Shown: one piece after another, positions 30,089 to 40,539 of the stretch | Layout: each line of letters begins with the position of its first letter | Numbering within the stretch: the stretch's first letter is position 1 | Assembly: GCA_001970955.1 (NCBI GenBank) | Contig: MPUH01000026.1 | Coordinates: forward strand, 62,001-126,000 | DNA from: Stentor coeruleus | Lineage: Eukaryota > Ciliophora > Heterotrichea > Heterotrichida > Stentoridae | Length of the DNA: 64,000 nt | Reading direction: 5' to 3' | Program-made: the position numbers and the translations under genes | Notes under the pieces: generated by a model | Database searches by the model: none | Told to the model about the DNA's origin: nothing | Seen by the model: the letters and a program-made list of their open reading frames with translations, nothing else

Positions 30089-31075
30089 TTACATAATCCC
30101 CGCCGATGTAGCCCATGACCATAACCTCAAAGCTTCACTCCATCTTAAATGTCTATACCTGCTTTTCAATATGACAATAACTACACTAAAATTCCCTTCA
30201 CTAATACTACAACAAAGACAAGGTCCAGCAGCAGGTGTAAATCCAGTCTTAACCCCATTAAACCCTTGCGTAAGTAGTCGATTTGTATTCATCCAATCAA
30301 TCCTCCTATAAAAATTCCCATTAAGTACTCCACAAGAATACCCTAAAGACGATACAATTTTCTTAAACAGCCTATTTTTCATAGCATAACCTGCTAAACA
30401 AGCTAAATCCGCAGCAGTCGATATATTTTTTGATGTTGACATCCCATGAGGATTACAAAATTTAGTATTCCTCAAACCAAGCCTTTGAGCCATAATATTC
30501 ATACACTGAACAAAATATTCAACTTCATTACCTATACAATGAGATCCAATAGTTTCAGCTAAAGCTAATGCTGCATCATTACCTGAAGGAAGCATTAATG
30601 CATATAGTAAATCAATTATTTTTAAAGTATCTTTTGATGATAAACCTGCTTTTGTACCTGATATAGAAGCTGCTGATAATGAAATTTCTACTGTTTCATC
30701 AAAACTTCTTTTGTTTTCCATGATTTCTTCAATTGCAACAATGCAAGTCATTATTTTGGTCAGACTTGCGATTTCTCGTTTGTCTGAGTCTTTGTGACTG
30801 TCGATAAAGGTTTCTGAGTTGGTGTCGTAGATTGCCCAAGATTTGGCTGTGACTTGAGGTTTGGAAATGCAGGTTTTGTTCAGTAGTGAAAAGTTTTGAC
30901 TGGTTTTGTTTATCTGTGGGAGGTTTTTGTTGTATAAAGAAATTTGGGAGATGGTAAAAGCTGGGGTTTTGCTGTGGGATGGGAAAATAGTCATTTTTTT
31001 AGCCAACTGAGGAGCTTCAAAAGATTGTTTTTTCGGGTTTTCTATAGGCTTTTTAGTAAGAATCGGCATAAGCAT
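30089..31075 (-). CDS. Peptidase S11 (D-alanyl-D-alanine carboxypeptidase / penicillin-binding protein family)
   Basis: The protein has 328 aa with all three catalytic motifs of the family in order: SLTK at residues 104-107 (nucleophile Ser and general base Lys), SGN at 164-166 and KTG at 276-278. In bacteria such enzymes trim peptidoglycan stem peptides. The first 75 residues are a basic Ser/Lys/Pro region without an obvious signal peptide. The C-terminal beta domain of PBP5-type enzymes is absent, so only the catalytic domain is present. A ciliate has no peptidoglycan of its own; digestion of engulfed bacteria or a changed substrate is possible (inference). Gene composition matches its neighbours, so transfer, if any, is old. 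The stop is TAA. Confidence 0.85.
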   Translation of the reverse strand: MLMPILTKKPIENPKKQSFEAPQLAKKMTIFPSHSKTPAFTISQISLYNKNLPQINKTSQNFSLLNKTCISKPQVTAKSWAIYDTNSETFIDSHKDSDKREIASLTKIMTCIVAIEEIMENKRSFDETVEISLSAASISGTKAGLSSKDTLKIIDLLYALMLPSGNDAALALAETIGSHCIGNEVEYFVQCMNIMAQRLGLRNTKFCNPHGMSTSKNISTAADLACLAGYAMKNRLFKKIVSSLGYSCGVLNGNFYRRIDWMNTNRLLTQGFNGVKTGFTPAAGPCLCCSISEGNFSVVIVILKSRYRHLRWSEALRLWSWATSAGIM

Positions 31076-31336
31076 AGTTTTTTACTATTATTCATACCTC
31101 TAGTAAAGGTAAAAATATACAATAAACCTTCTGTGTATATAAAAAATGCAGTTTTCCACAGGAATTTACAAACCTTTAAATATCGATTATAACACAAAAA
31201 CTAGGATTATAAACTCATAATATCCTAGTTTATAACATTGAAAATCTAATAAGTGTCATAGTAAAATCTCATTTTTTTGTATTAGACGCTATATAAATTT
31301 TAAGATTTTTCATGGATATAAGGTAATAATAAAGCA

Positions 31337-32816
31337 ATGGGGTGCAATAAATCTTATCCTGCAGAAATAGTCCGATCAATCCCTGAACCACAAATAACCG
31401 AAGCATTTATCCCTAAAAGACAGAAAACTAAACGTGTTATGGCGAAAGAAGTTGGTTCGATTAATGATCATTTTAAAATACTTAAAGCTATAGGGACGAA
31501 CAATCTTGGCACAATGCTTTATGCCCAAGATATCCAAAGTGGTACTTTCAGGGCGATCCGTGAAGTGAATAAATCCTTAGCAAAATATTCATCCAACATG
31601 CTTGATGAAATTGAAGCTTTGACCGCAATGGACCATCCAAATATCATTAAAGTTTACCAGACAATTGAAACATCAATAAATTACTATGTGGTTTTTGAAT
31701 ATCTTGATGGAGGGTCACTGAGATCAAAAGTCAAAAGGGCTGGGAATGAAATGTTAGTTTCTAAATACGCACATGACATAATAGCAGCAATAAAATATAT
31801 GCATTTACTTGGGTATATACACTGTAATTTAAGTCCTGAACATATAATGTTTACAAATTATGACCCAGATCCAATGCCTAAACTTATACATTTTTCATAT
31901 GTGCAGACTATTTATGATGTACAATACCCTGGGATTAAAAACCTTAGTTATGTTTATATGTCCCCAGAAATAATAAGGAAAAGTTTTAATGAAAAAACTG
32001 ATATGTGGAGCCTTGGCGTTATTATATATGAACTCTTAGTTGGGAAACATCCTTATATGAGTAAAGAAAAACATGATATTATTAAAGAAATCTATAAAGG
32101 TGAACTAGATTTTAATAACCCCAACTTCCTCAGCCTTTCTTTTAGTGCTCAAGATTTTATAAAAAAACTTCTAATATTCAACCCAGAAGAAAGACTTTCA
32201 GCTAAAGATGCACTTATTCACCCATGGCTTGGCTTGACAACTAAAGAATATTATTTAACATATGAAGCACTTATGAAACTTAGAAGTTTTAGGGTATTTT
32301 TTATGTAGATGAGAGGAAATATTTGTCAAGAAATCATCAAAGAAATCAACTCGAAAATCGAATTCAAAGAACATGATATTATATCTTTATTTAAACAATT
32401 AGATTCAGATTGTGATGGGACTATAAGTAAAGATGAAGTTGTTAAAGCTTTTTCACAAGTCGGTGTTGATGCTAGTCATGAAATTGATGTAATTATGGCT
32501 AATCTTGATATAGATTTAAGTGGTGCATTAGATTTTACTGAGATTAAAATCGCGCTTATAGACTGGGAGAATGAATTGACTAAAAAAAATCTGGTTAAAG
32601 CATTTAAGACTGAAAATGGGAAAATATCAATGGAACATCTTAGGCATAAATTTAATGGAATTTTACCACATGAAAATATCAATGGAACATCTTAGGCATA
32701 AATTTAATGGAATTTTACCACATGAATGGAATGAATTCATTAAAAAAGCGAAGGTTGAAAACGAACAAGTCACATTGAAAAACTTAAAAGAGTATCTGAA
32801 AACTCATTTAAGCTAG
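31337..32816 (+). CDS. CDPK-like calcium-dependent protein kinase, predicted pseudokinase (two exons)
   Basis: Exon 1 (31337-32293) and exon 2 (32309-32816) are joined by a 15-nt intron. A 52-bp tandem copy inside exon 2 shifts the frame; with one copy the product has 470 aa. MGCNKS at the start suggests N-myristoylation and palmitoylation. Kinase lobes span 46-305, but the catalytic residues are gone. AxK reads AIR (Arg75), HRD reads HCN (162-164), the metal Asn is His169, DFG reads HFS (185-187), and the Gly loop is GTNNLG. The DMWSLGVIIYELLVGKHPY region and the C-lobe are normal. Four EF-hands follow, two canonical (DSDCDGTISKDE, DIDLSGALDFTE) and two degenerate. The likely role is a membrane-bound calcium-sensing scaffold (inference). 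The stop is TAG. Confidence 0.85.
32294..32308 (+). other. 15-nt intron in CDPK-like gene
   Basis: It reads GTATTTTTTATGTAG, with A at position 10 and a terminal in-frame TAG. It joins the kinase domain to the EF-hand domain in phase. Confidence 0.88.
32621..32724 (+). repeat. 52-bp perfect tandem duplication inside the CDPK-like gene
   Basis: Bases 32621-32672 are repeated exactly as 32673-32724. Fifty-two is not a multiple of three, so the copy breaks the frame. Using one copy restores the third EF-hand and a tail to 32816. It resembles the duplications beside single-N positions elsewhere in the window, so an assembly artefact is the simplest reading. Confidence 0.85.
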
Positions 32817-33111
32817 TTTAATATATAGTTATAAAGTGGATGAAACTTAGAATATTGTGTTGAGTATAATAAAAGATAAAAATCATATCGCGGTATGTTA
32901 TGACAATAGGGTTTATGCATGGGGGTTTTGATTTTATGATATATTATCACAGATAATAAATATAAGAAATTAGTTTTTAGCGAGTTTTGTTAAAAACTAA
33001 AGTTAGTAATATATAATTTATTATTGAAGATCAGGCTTTTATGAAGAAAAATTTTAGTTGGTTTATTGACGTTAGTTGTTAGAACTAAAAATCATAACAA
33101 GTGGTAATTTA

Positions 33112-34272
33112 CTAGGCTTCTTCTGACTCAGAGCTGCTGGATGATGCACTCGACTCTTGGCTGCCTTCAATTTCAACCAAATTCAACTTCGGGATAAAAT
33201 CAGGTTTCTTCACATCAAGTGGCCTTCCACTAACTAAATCTTCATTTTCAGAATCATCAATAACCGGTTCATCACAAGTTAAAACTTTTTTTTTCTTCTC
33301 CTTATGAACATCTTCTTGATAAACATCTTCAATCGGATATCCTCTGTTTTTTAAAGCAACAATCAATTTAACTAGTTTTTTTTCTTTTCTTGATAAATGT
33401 TTTATATCTTTTCTCATTTCCTCACAAACTTTAAGCAAATGTTGATTCTCTGATACTAAATATTTCCAAGAATCATCATCTTTAGGTATTTCCTCTAAGT
33501 CAATTTTGCTTAATTTAATAAGCTTATCTTGTAAATCAACATATCTTCCTTCTCTATCATCTAAATGCCTACTTAGTTCTGTGTTTTCTTTAGCTAATTT
33601 TTCGATTTTTTTAACTAAGAACTTTTTATCTTCTTTTGAACTAGTAACTTTTTCTCTTAGTTCTCTGATTTCTTCTTTTAATTTTTCGACTAACTCTTTT
33701 GAAGTGTCGATTTGGTCAAGTTTCATGCGTTGTTCATAAGCTTCTTTGATTTTTTTAAGTAAATTCCCATAGTTATCATCGTTTTCAATGATATCAGTAA
33801 AAGCCATGCGGAATATATCGAATCTGCTTGAGGTCATTTGTTTGTCTTTAAGCCTTTTAAGCCCTTCGTTTAGTTTTTCTTCAATTCTTTTAGCTGAGGA
33901 CTTTCCTGAGTTTTGAAGAGCTGAAGTGAGTAAAAGCCTCTGTTTCAGTTGTGAAGAGTTTTCGGTGTTATGAAGAGGGTTTTTCATACCTGTTTTGGTT
34001 AGGATAGCATTTGAAGTACTTGTGTTAAGATAAGGGTTTTTTGTTTGAGGATGTGGCTTAAGCTTAATACTTGAGATTGACCTAGTTTTTGTTATAGCTT
34101 GGATTTGAGCATATGGAGATTCGCCTACTATATCAGTGAGTTGAGGCTTGGCGAACTTTGTTTTTGAACCTTGAGCTGATAAACCTGCCTTGGATCGCCT
34201 TGATGCTTTTTTAAATCCTTTATATAATTGCAAGTCGTCAACAGTGTTGTCGGAACCTAGAAAAGAACTCAT
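33112..34272 (-). CDS. TSNAXIP1-like coiled-coil protein
   Basis: The protein has 386 aa. Residues 1-145 are basic, Ser/Lys/Thr-rich. The segment FDIFRMAFTDIIENDDNYGN, with LLKKIKEAYEQ after it, matches the conserved N-terminal signature of translin-associated-factor-X-interacting protein 1 (F..AF..II..D..YG.LL..IK..YE), a family found in ciliated organisms. A long coiled coil follows from about 185 to 320. The tail is acidic and serine-rich (EGSQESSASSSSSESEEA). The likely role is ciliary or cytoskeletal (inference from the family's distribution). The upstream flank is C-poor on the + strand; the stop is TAG. Confidence 0.65.
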   Translation of the reverse strand: MSSFLGSDNTVDDLQLYKGFKKASRRSKAGLSAQGSKTKFAKPQLTDIVGESPYAQIQAITKTRSISSIKLKPHPQTKNPYLNTSTSNAILTKTGMKNPLHNTENSSQLKQRLLLTSALQNSGKSSAKRIEEKLNEGLKRLKDKQMTSSRFDIFRMAFTDIIENDDNYGNLLKKIKEAYEQRMKLDQIDTSKELVEKLKEEIRELREKVTSSKEDKKFLVKKIEKLAKENTELSRHLDDREGRYVDLQDKLIKLSKIDLEEIPKDDDSWKYLVSENQHLLKVCEEMRKDIKHLSRKEKKLVKLIVALKNRGYPIEDVYQEDVHKEKKKKVLTCDEPVIDDSENEDLVSGRPLDVKKPDFIPKLNLVEIEGSQESSASSSSSESEEA

Positions 34273-34786
34273 ATGTTTATTTTTGTTAGGAAGATGGATT
34301 TGGTATTTTGGATATGAAATTATAGATGTGGTTTTAGTAGGAGATTGGATGAGAGTTTTAGGTGATAAAATTTTGTAATGTGTGGAGATTGATGAGTTTT
34401 GATTTTTGTTTAATAAGAAACTGCTTTTTGATACTTTTTGTAATTTGGGTCAATTATAAAAAAATTAGTGAAAAATTGGAATTGTTTTTTGGGATTAATA
34501 GGATGTTGGAGATGATTTTTTAAGAACTAATTTGTGTGTTTTAGTGAGATTTTATGTTAAAGTGCGGACTTTTAAAGGATTTTTTGATTAGTGGATTATT
34601 TAAAGAGTTAAAACTAAATTAAATTTAGTGTGCTGGGTCTGCTTAAAGTTTTTTTTGGAGTTTGTATACTGCAGATTTATAAATTTCTAGACTTTAACGT
34701 GTTTCACTATTTTCCAAAAGTTACCAAAAAATAGCATATAAATATCCAAAACATAATCCATAACATAAAAATAGCTTATTAAATAC
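34273..34786. other. Intergenic region, C-poor on + strand
   Basis: This 514-bp stretch lies between two minus genes. 34273-34640 is G/T/A-rich with about eight C in 370 bases. It is upstream of the coiled-coil gene and downstream of the kinase gene. No gene is seen. Confidence 0.55.
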
Positions 34787-37012
34787 TTAATGCAATACGC
34801 TAGAAACAATCATATCTTCATTCTTAGAGTAATCAACATCTTCAAAAGATATCATACCAAACTCAGGTGTTCTTTCTTGAAACCACGCTGGCGGGTTGAT
34901 ATCTTTTTTTGCAAGTAATTCCCAATTAATATCTTCAAAAAACGCATGAGCCTTTATCTCATTTATCAAAAGTCGCTTTTCTGGATTTTTCTGTGTGAGC
35001 GCAGTTATCAAATTCTTCGCATTTAACGACATACCACTAGGGAAATTAATTTTCCCAGTTGTAATCTTCTTATATAATTTCAAAACATTAGAATCATCAA
35101 AAGGAAGTTTTCCAACAATAAGTTCATAAAGGCATATCCCAAGACTGTATATATCGGCAGGTTTCCAAACCCCTCTATTATTAATAGTCTCAGGGGCAAG
35201 ATACCCTGGTGAGCCACAAAATGTATTAGCCATATTAGCTTTATTAGTATTTTCTTTAGCAAGTCCGAAATCTCCAAGTTTAACATGACAAGTTTCATCA
35301 ATCAAAATATTCTGAGGCTTTAAATCTCTATATATTATATCATAAGAATGCAAATACTCAATAGCTAATAATATTTCTGCTATATAAATCTTAGCCTGTC
35401 TTTCAGGCAATGGACCTTTTTCTGCTAAAAGTTTAGCTAAATCTCCATAAGGACAATATTCAAAAACCATATACACATTGTTTGGAGTTTGAAATGCCCA
35501 ATATAATGGGATAATAAAATTATGTATTATTGACTTGAGGATTTTACATTCAGCAATAACGTATTTATATTGATTGCTGCGTTTTAATTCAGTTTTGTTT
35601 ATAGCTTTCAATGCATATCTCTTACCTGAGTTCTTTTTAAGCACTTTAAACACTTTACCAAATGAACCCTGGCCGGCTTCTTCAATGATTTCAAAGCTGG
35701 AAAAAGATATCGGTTCATTCTGATCTTCTTCATCATCTTCATCACAAACCACATCTTCTATTTCAAAGCACGACATAATCCTTGAAATTTTGTATCCAAA
35801 ACTACTAGTTAACGAAGTATTAGTCTGAAAATACTTAATAGCATTAAGTAATCTATATACCCAATCACAAGATATATCTATATTCTTAGAATAATACTTC
35901 AAAGTTTCATCTCTTGTTCTTATATGCACAAAGTATTTATTTTCAACTGAAGTTTCTTCAACATTTACAACATCTTGGATTTCAAATATAGGAATTCTCA
36001 TATCAGCATTATGCCCTTGCATAAAACTAACTTTTTTATTATAATGAAGTAAATTCCCTGTATTTGTATCTAAGACTAAAAAAACTAATTTGTCACGGAT
36101 TTGCCATGAGGAAGACCAATATAATTCACCACTATGATTCATAATTTTTTCCTTTTCTGAATTGCTGTATTTATTGAGAAATTCTAAACCAATGTATCTT
36201 GGGATTATTTCTAATATTGAAGGTTTTGTTGCTAGTTGTAAAGCTATGTTACCTTCTTTATCTTCGATATATGGTGATGCTCTTGAATCCATAAGTAGTT
36301 TGACGATTTTTCTATGGCCGTTTAGACAGGCCATATGTAGAGCCGTACCTTTTTTTTCTGTATTTTTATTTACTTGGATTGTTGGCTGATTTAGGAGAAT
36401 TTCTGCACAGAGTAGATACCCATGATAAGATGCAAGAATTAAAGGAGTCCATCCATCATTAGTCTCTACATTTATCTGACCACCAGAGATTATTAGTTCT
36501 TGAAGGATCCCAGAATGACCACTTGCACAAGCATAATGAACACAATTCCATCGTTTATCATTATCACCTTGATTTATTAACTCAGTAAAATTTTTATCTT
36601 TATTCTGAGAAATTGAACTCATTGAAAACTCGTTTTTAAGCCTGAGGAATTTATCAATAGAACTATCTTTACAATATTTTTGAGCCCTTTGAACCCAATT
36701 ATCAAAGGTAGAATTCACATGAGACTTTTGAATTGTTGAAGAAAGTGAAAGTTTTGACTCAATTCTAGGACTTTGTTCTTCAAGGTATATAATACCAGTC
36801 TCAAAAGAATATGTGGAAATAATTCGTTCTGGGTCGAGTTTTTCCTATATAAATATCACTATTGAGCCATTAATAATAGCAGATAAAACCTGAGAGTCTA
36901 CTGATATCGGAATACTTTGGCATATGCTTTTTTGAATTTCTAAGACTTTGTCGTTAGGATCAACTTCAAGTTCTAAGGAAACAGGGCCTTTTCGAATTGT
37001 AAATTTAATCAT
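34787..37012 (-). CDS. Ubiquitin-like/ankyrin/PH/AGC-type protein kinase (two exons)
   Basis: The visible ATG at 36718 is not the start. A 15-nt intron at 36845-36859 links an upstream exon, so the product has 736 aa from 37012. Residues 1-75 look ubiquitin-like (MIKFTIRKGPVSLELEVDPN, DKVLEIQKSICQSI). About 145-260 holds ankyrin repeats (WNCVHYACASGHSGILQELI, GTALHMACLNGHRKIVKLLM). About 285-390 is a PH domain (SGELYWSSSWQIRDKLVFLV). From about 435 to 690 is an active-looking kinase with GQGSFGKV, ALKAI, YRDLKPQN and DFGLAK, and GSPGYLAPE in the activation segment. The kinase is closest to AGC type; FFEDINW is a typical C-lobe end. Membrane-regulated signalling is likely. The stop is TAA. Confidence 0.85.
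36845..36859 (-). other. 15-nt intron in Ubl-ankyrin-PH kinase gene
   Basis: It reads GTGATATTTATATAG on the coding strand, a GTG rather than GTA start, with A at position 10. It removes an in-frame TAG and adds 93 N-terminal residues. Confidence 0.8.
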
Positions 37013-37274
37013 ATTAGTTTATTGCACTGTATAATGAAATTTTTAATAGTCTAAATAGGGTTATATAGTATTGGAGAAACTATTGTACAAAATGTTTAAA
37101 ATAAATGCTAAAAACAATGGAGTTTATCATAAAATTTAGACTTAGAGAATTTTATAAGAACTTTTTAGTAAAAGATTAAGAAAATAACAATAAAAATTAG
37201 AGTATAAACAAAGAATGTTTATTAGAAAAACTGATGTGGCAGTTGGGATTATTGTATGAAATTTCAATAATAAT

Positions 37275-39212
37275 ATGATAGATTTTAAATACTTAGCTTC
37301 AGTGCAGCATAGTAAAGTAGAAATATTAGAAGATTATCATATACCAATGAAAGCTCCACAGTATTTAAGACACTCGCTTGATTTTGCCTACAGCTCGAAG
37401 CCATTCAAAAAAACTTCGAAAACCAACACAACAGAGTTTTGTAAAGATATGCTCAACAAAACCTCTGCTTTACCTTTTTTCAGACCCCGTTCCCCATTAG
37501 CAAGACTCGCCCGATCCCTACAAATTTCAAGACTTTCAAAAAACTCTAACTTCCCAACAAATGACCAATCCAATAAAAAAGTAGAAAGCAGAGCAGTATC
37601 TGCTCTTCAAAGTCAACCAAACCCCCTTCTTGAACTAGTAAATCCTCACACTCCATTCAAAGGTAGTTTTTTAGTAATCAAAAAAAGTGACTTATACGGA
37701 TTGAAGAAAAAATCAAGCAGTCCTATAAAGAAAACCTGTAAACATCTAGATTTTATAAACACAAAAAACATAAGAAAAGTTCAAAAACTAGAAAAAGTAA
37801 ACATAAAAGATATAAAAGACCGTAAATGGGTATGTAAAAAAAGAGCATCGCTGATTCGTGATTTTTATATAAGTTTGACAAAAAGCAATGGAATGAAAAT
37901 CAATCATAATTTCGATTTAGGTCCTTTGTTTAAGTATTATATAGGCAAAGGGAATAATAGTAAGCTTATAAAACAAATGATGTCAAGAAGGCATGGTTGG
38001 TCACGGATTAAAGCAGCAGAGGCTAATACTGCGAATTTTGTATGGACAGAGTGGCTTGAAGAGTCAACATTACAGTCTTTATCGTTAAATGTAAATAAAA
38101 ACTATACAATTGAAACCCTTCCTAAAACTCATATGCATCATTATAGACTAAACAATACCAAAAGATTTATAGTTGATACAACAGTAATGGGTTTTGAGAA
38201 AATAACAAATACCAACTCGTTTAGACATATAAAAACAGAAACTTTCCAATCTGGAAACCTGAAGATTTACAACAAAATAGCCGGTAACCACAATTTATCG
38301 AATAAAAAAGAACTTTTTATCAATCTGGATAAATACTGCCAAGAAAACAATAAACAAGTTTTCGATTATGTACCAGTAACTTTTCATATAACTTCACTTG
38401 CTGATGGGAAATTTAAAGAGTTTGAGAAGTATTTCCAAAATAATACACTGAAAACTAATAATATATGGATATTGAAACCTGGAGAAAACACAAACAGAGG
38501 CACTGGGATTACTATATGTACATCTTTAGATCAGATAAGTAAAGAAATATCGAAAACAAAACATACGGTTATATTACAAAAATATATAGAAAACCCGTTT
38601 TTAGTATATAAAAGGAAATTTGATATACGTTGTTATGCTTTAATAACTTGTTATAATGGAGTTATTCAAGGATATTACTACAATGAAGGATATATAAGAA
38701 CATCATCAAAACTATTTAGTTTACAAAACATTGATAACAAATTCATCCATTTAACAAATGATGCGATACAAAAATACAGTGAAGATTATGGTAAATATGA
38801 AAATGGTAACAAAATGTCATATAGTGAATTACAAAAATACTTAGATACAAACCATCAAAATAGACCTGTAGATTTTATAGAAGAAGTTGGGTCGAAAATA
38901 AAAGAAATCATCTCAGATACAATAAAATGCGCAGTTCCTAATATCATGAAAAAAATACACTGTCATACTTTTGAAGTCTTTGGATATGATTTTTTACTTG
39001 ATGAAAACCTCAAACCTTGGCTACTTGAAGTTAACACAAACCCTTGTCTTGAAATTTCTTCATCACACCTTGCAAGGATTATCCCATCCATGTTAGAAAA
39101 TGTATTTCAATTAACCCTAGATTCGATTTTCCAAACAAATTTTACAATAAAAAACGATATGTCGGTTATAACAGAAAACAAATTTGAGCTGGTCTATCAT
39201 TCACTTGAATAA
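37275..39212 (+). CDS. Tubulin-tyrosine-ligase-like (TTLL) enzyme
   Basis: The protein has 645 aa. The N-terminal 170 residues are basic and Ser-rich. The TTL/ATP-grasp domain covers about 200-630 and has the expected blocks: NIWILKPGENTNRGTGI (nucleotide loop), VILQKYIENPFLVYKRKFDI with RCYALI, FIHLTNDAIQKYSEDYGKY, and FGYDFLLDENLKPWLLEVNT followed by NPCLE (metal-binding Glu and Asn). These enzymes add Glu, Gly or Tyr to tubulin tails in axonemes and cortical microtubules. The NTNRGTG loop, with Thr where RGRG is usual, and the LTNDAIQK block fit glycylase or TTLL10-like members, but I cannot assign the subtype. The stop is TAA. Confidence 0.88.
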   Translation: MIDFKYLASVQHSKVEILEDYHIPMKAPQYLRHSLDFAYSSKPFKKTSKTNTTEFCKDMLNKTSALPFFRPRSPLARLARSLQISRLSKNSNFPTNDQSNKKVESRAVSALQSQPNPLLELVNPHTPFKGSFLVIKKSDLYGLKKKSSSPIKKTCKHLDFINTKNIRKVQKLEKVNIKDIKDRKWVCKKRASLIRDFYISLTKSNGMKINHNFDLGPLFKYYIGKGNNSKLIKQMMSRRHGWSRIKAAEANTANFVWTEWLEESTLQSLSLNVNKNYTIETLPKTHMHHYRLNNTKRFIVDTTVMGFEKITNTNSFRHIKTETFQSGNLKIYNKIAGNHNLSNKKELFINLDKYCQENNKQVFDYVPVTFHITSLADGKFKEFEKYFQNNTLKTNNIWILKPGENTNRGTGITICTSLDQISKEISKTKHTVILQKYIENPFLVYKRKFDIRCYALITCYNGVIQGYYYNEGYIRTSSKLFSLQNIDNKFIHLTNDAIQKYSEDYGKYENGNKMSYSELQKYLDTNHQNRPVDFIEEVGSKIKEIISDTIKCAVPNIMKKIHCHTFEVFGYDFLLDENLKPWLLEVNTNPCLEISSSHLARIIPSMLENVFQLTLDSIFQTNFTIKNDMSVITENKFELVYHSLE

Positions 39213-39278
39213 ACAAAAGTTTTATTATAAATTAAACATAAGATTTTAGATGAGATTATATTAGGATAAGAAATAAGG

Positions 39279-40539
39279 TTAATCATTACTTGTTAAAGAT
39301 TGAATGAGTTCTAACCATTCATAAAGGACTTGAGGGTCTTTGGTTTTTATGACAACTTGTTTGCTAAGGACTAACTTGCCGAAAAAGCCAGTTTTGTTTT
39401 GTTCAGTGATTTCGACGTAAGTATCTGAGTTTTGGCTGACCATGAGTTTTGCCCTAGCTAAATAAAGACTTTCTATAGGTTTTTTGAAAGGAAGTTCAGG
39501 TTTTGCTGTGAAAATGTGTAGGAATCGGCTTTTTACAACAACTCCATAGCATTCTTGCCACTGCTGAAAAACACCATTTTCCATATAAATAAACCCTTCT
39601 TTTAAAACCCAGTCAAAATCATTCACAGGCTTTGGAAGCCATATAGATAGATTTTCTATATAATTATCTTCGATACCAAGCTCAGATAATATACTCAGTT
39701 CTTCCGGGCGAAATAATTTCCTATCACTTAAACTCTCACCCTGATTTTCTTCAATTTCTTCTATAGATTTTAAAGCATCAAAATTTTCAAGCATAAAAAT
39801 ACTTGACTGTAAAGCTAAATACTCTTTCATAGCTTTTTTAATACACAAATACCTAGTGTTTTCTAATCTTAAAGCATCTTCCCATATAGATCTTACAGTC
39901 ACTCCTAAACATTGTTGTATTTGAGAAAGCTTCATTGCACAACTTAGAAACTTCATTTCACATATCCAAACACATACTTTATGATCGATTTTTTCTTCAC
40001 TTTTCTGCATGGTTGTTAAGAAAAATTTGAAGTTTTTTTGTACTGATTTGAGCTTTTTATCGATTTGGTCCATAAGGGATTTTATTTTCGCTTTACTTTC
40101 TGCAACTTTGATATCGTATTCGATAAGCATGTCTTCTAGATAAGTCTTGATAATTTCTCCTGATTAATCTTTACTGTATTTTCTGACCTAATTCAATGAA
40201 ATTGTTGGAAAGTTGTTTTTGGTAACTATTGACTGAAGATAATCCGAATGTAAGACTTTTAGAAATTCTTAGGCAATCGGGGTCTGGGAGAGATCCTATT
40301 TCGCTTAGAAGGATTTCGCTGTATTGTTTAGAACTTACACCTCGTTCTTTAAGGAATTTTACTACTGCCAGGTTTGCTTCTCGACTGTTTGCTACTTTTG
40401 CGAGAATACGAGAAATTAATGTATTAAGGATATCTTTATGCTTTTGTGTCTCTTCAGATCGCTTTTGTTCCCAAGTTAGAATAGTAAAATATCTAGTTCT
40501 TTTTTGGATTTTTAAATCCTCAATATAACTTTCATTCAT
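39279..40539 (-). CDS. Helical (BAR/F-BAR-like) plus PH-domain protein; exon junction out of phase by one base
   Basis: Two minus frames (40171-40539 and 39279-40130) appear to be one gene of about 414 aa. The 5' frame is helical (QKRSEETQKHKDILNTLISR). The 3' frame continues helical (LMDQIDKKLKSVQKNFKFFL) and ends in a PH domain (WVLKEGFIYMENGVFQQWQE to YEWLELIQSL). A perfect-looking 15-nt intron lies at 40160-40174, but splicing it leaves the 3' frame off by one. One base too many in an A run just upstream (near 40178-40181) would explain this; two separate genes is the alternative. The likely role is membrane curvature or trafficking (inference). The stop is TAA. Confidence 0.6.
40160..40174 (-). 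other. Candidate 15-nt intron with phase mismatch
   Basis: It reads GTAAAGATTAATCAG on the coding strand and has the same A at position 10 as the other introns. It contains the TAA that ends the upstream frame, but splicing leaves a one-base phase difference with the PH exon. Confidence 0.55.

Noticed and set aside
32616-32816. Separate 66-aa gene downstream of the CDPK-like gene
   Set aside because: It is the true C-terminus of the CDPK-like protein displaced by the 52-bp tandem copy.
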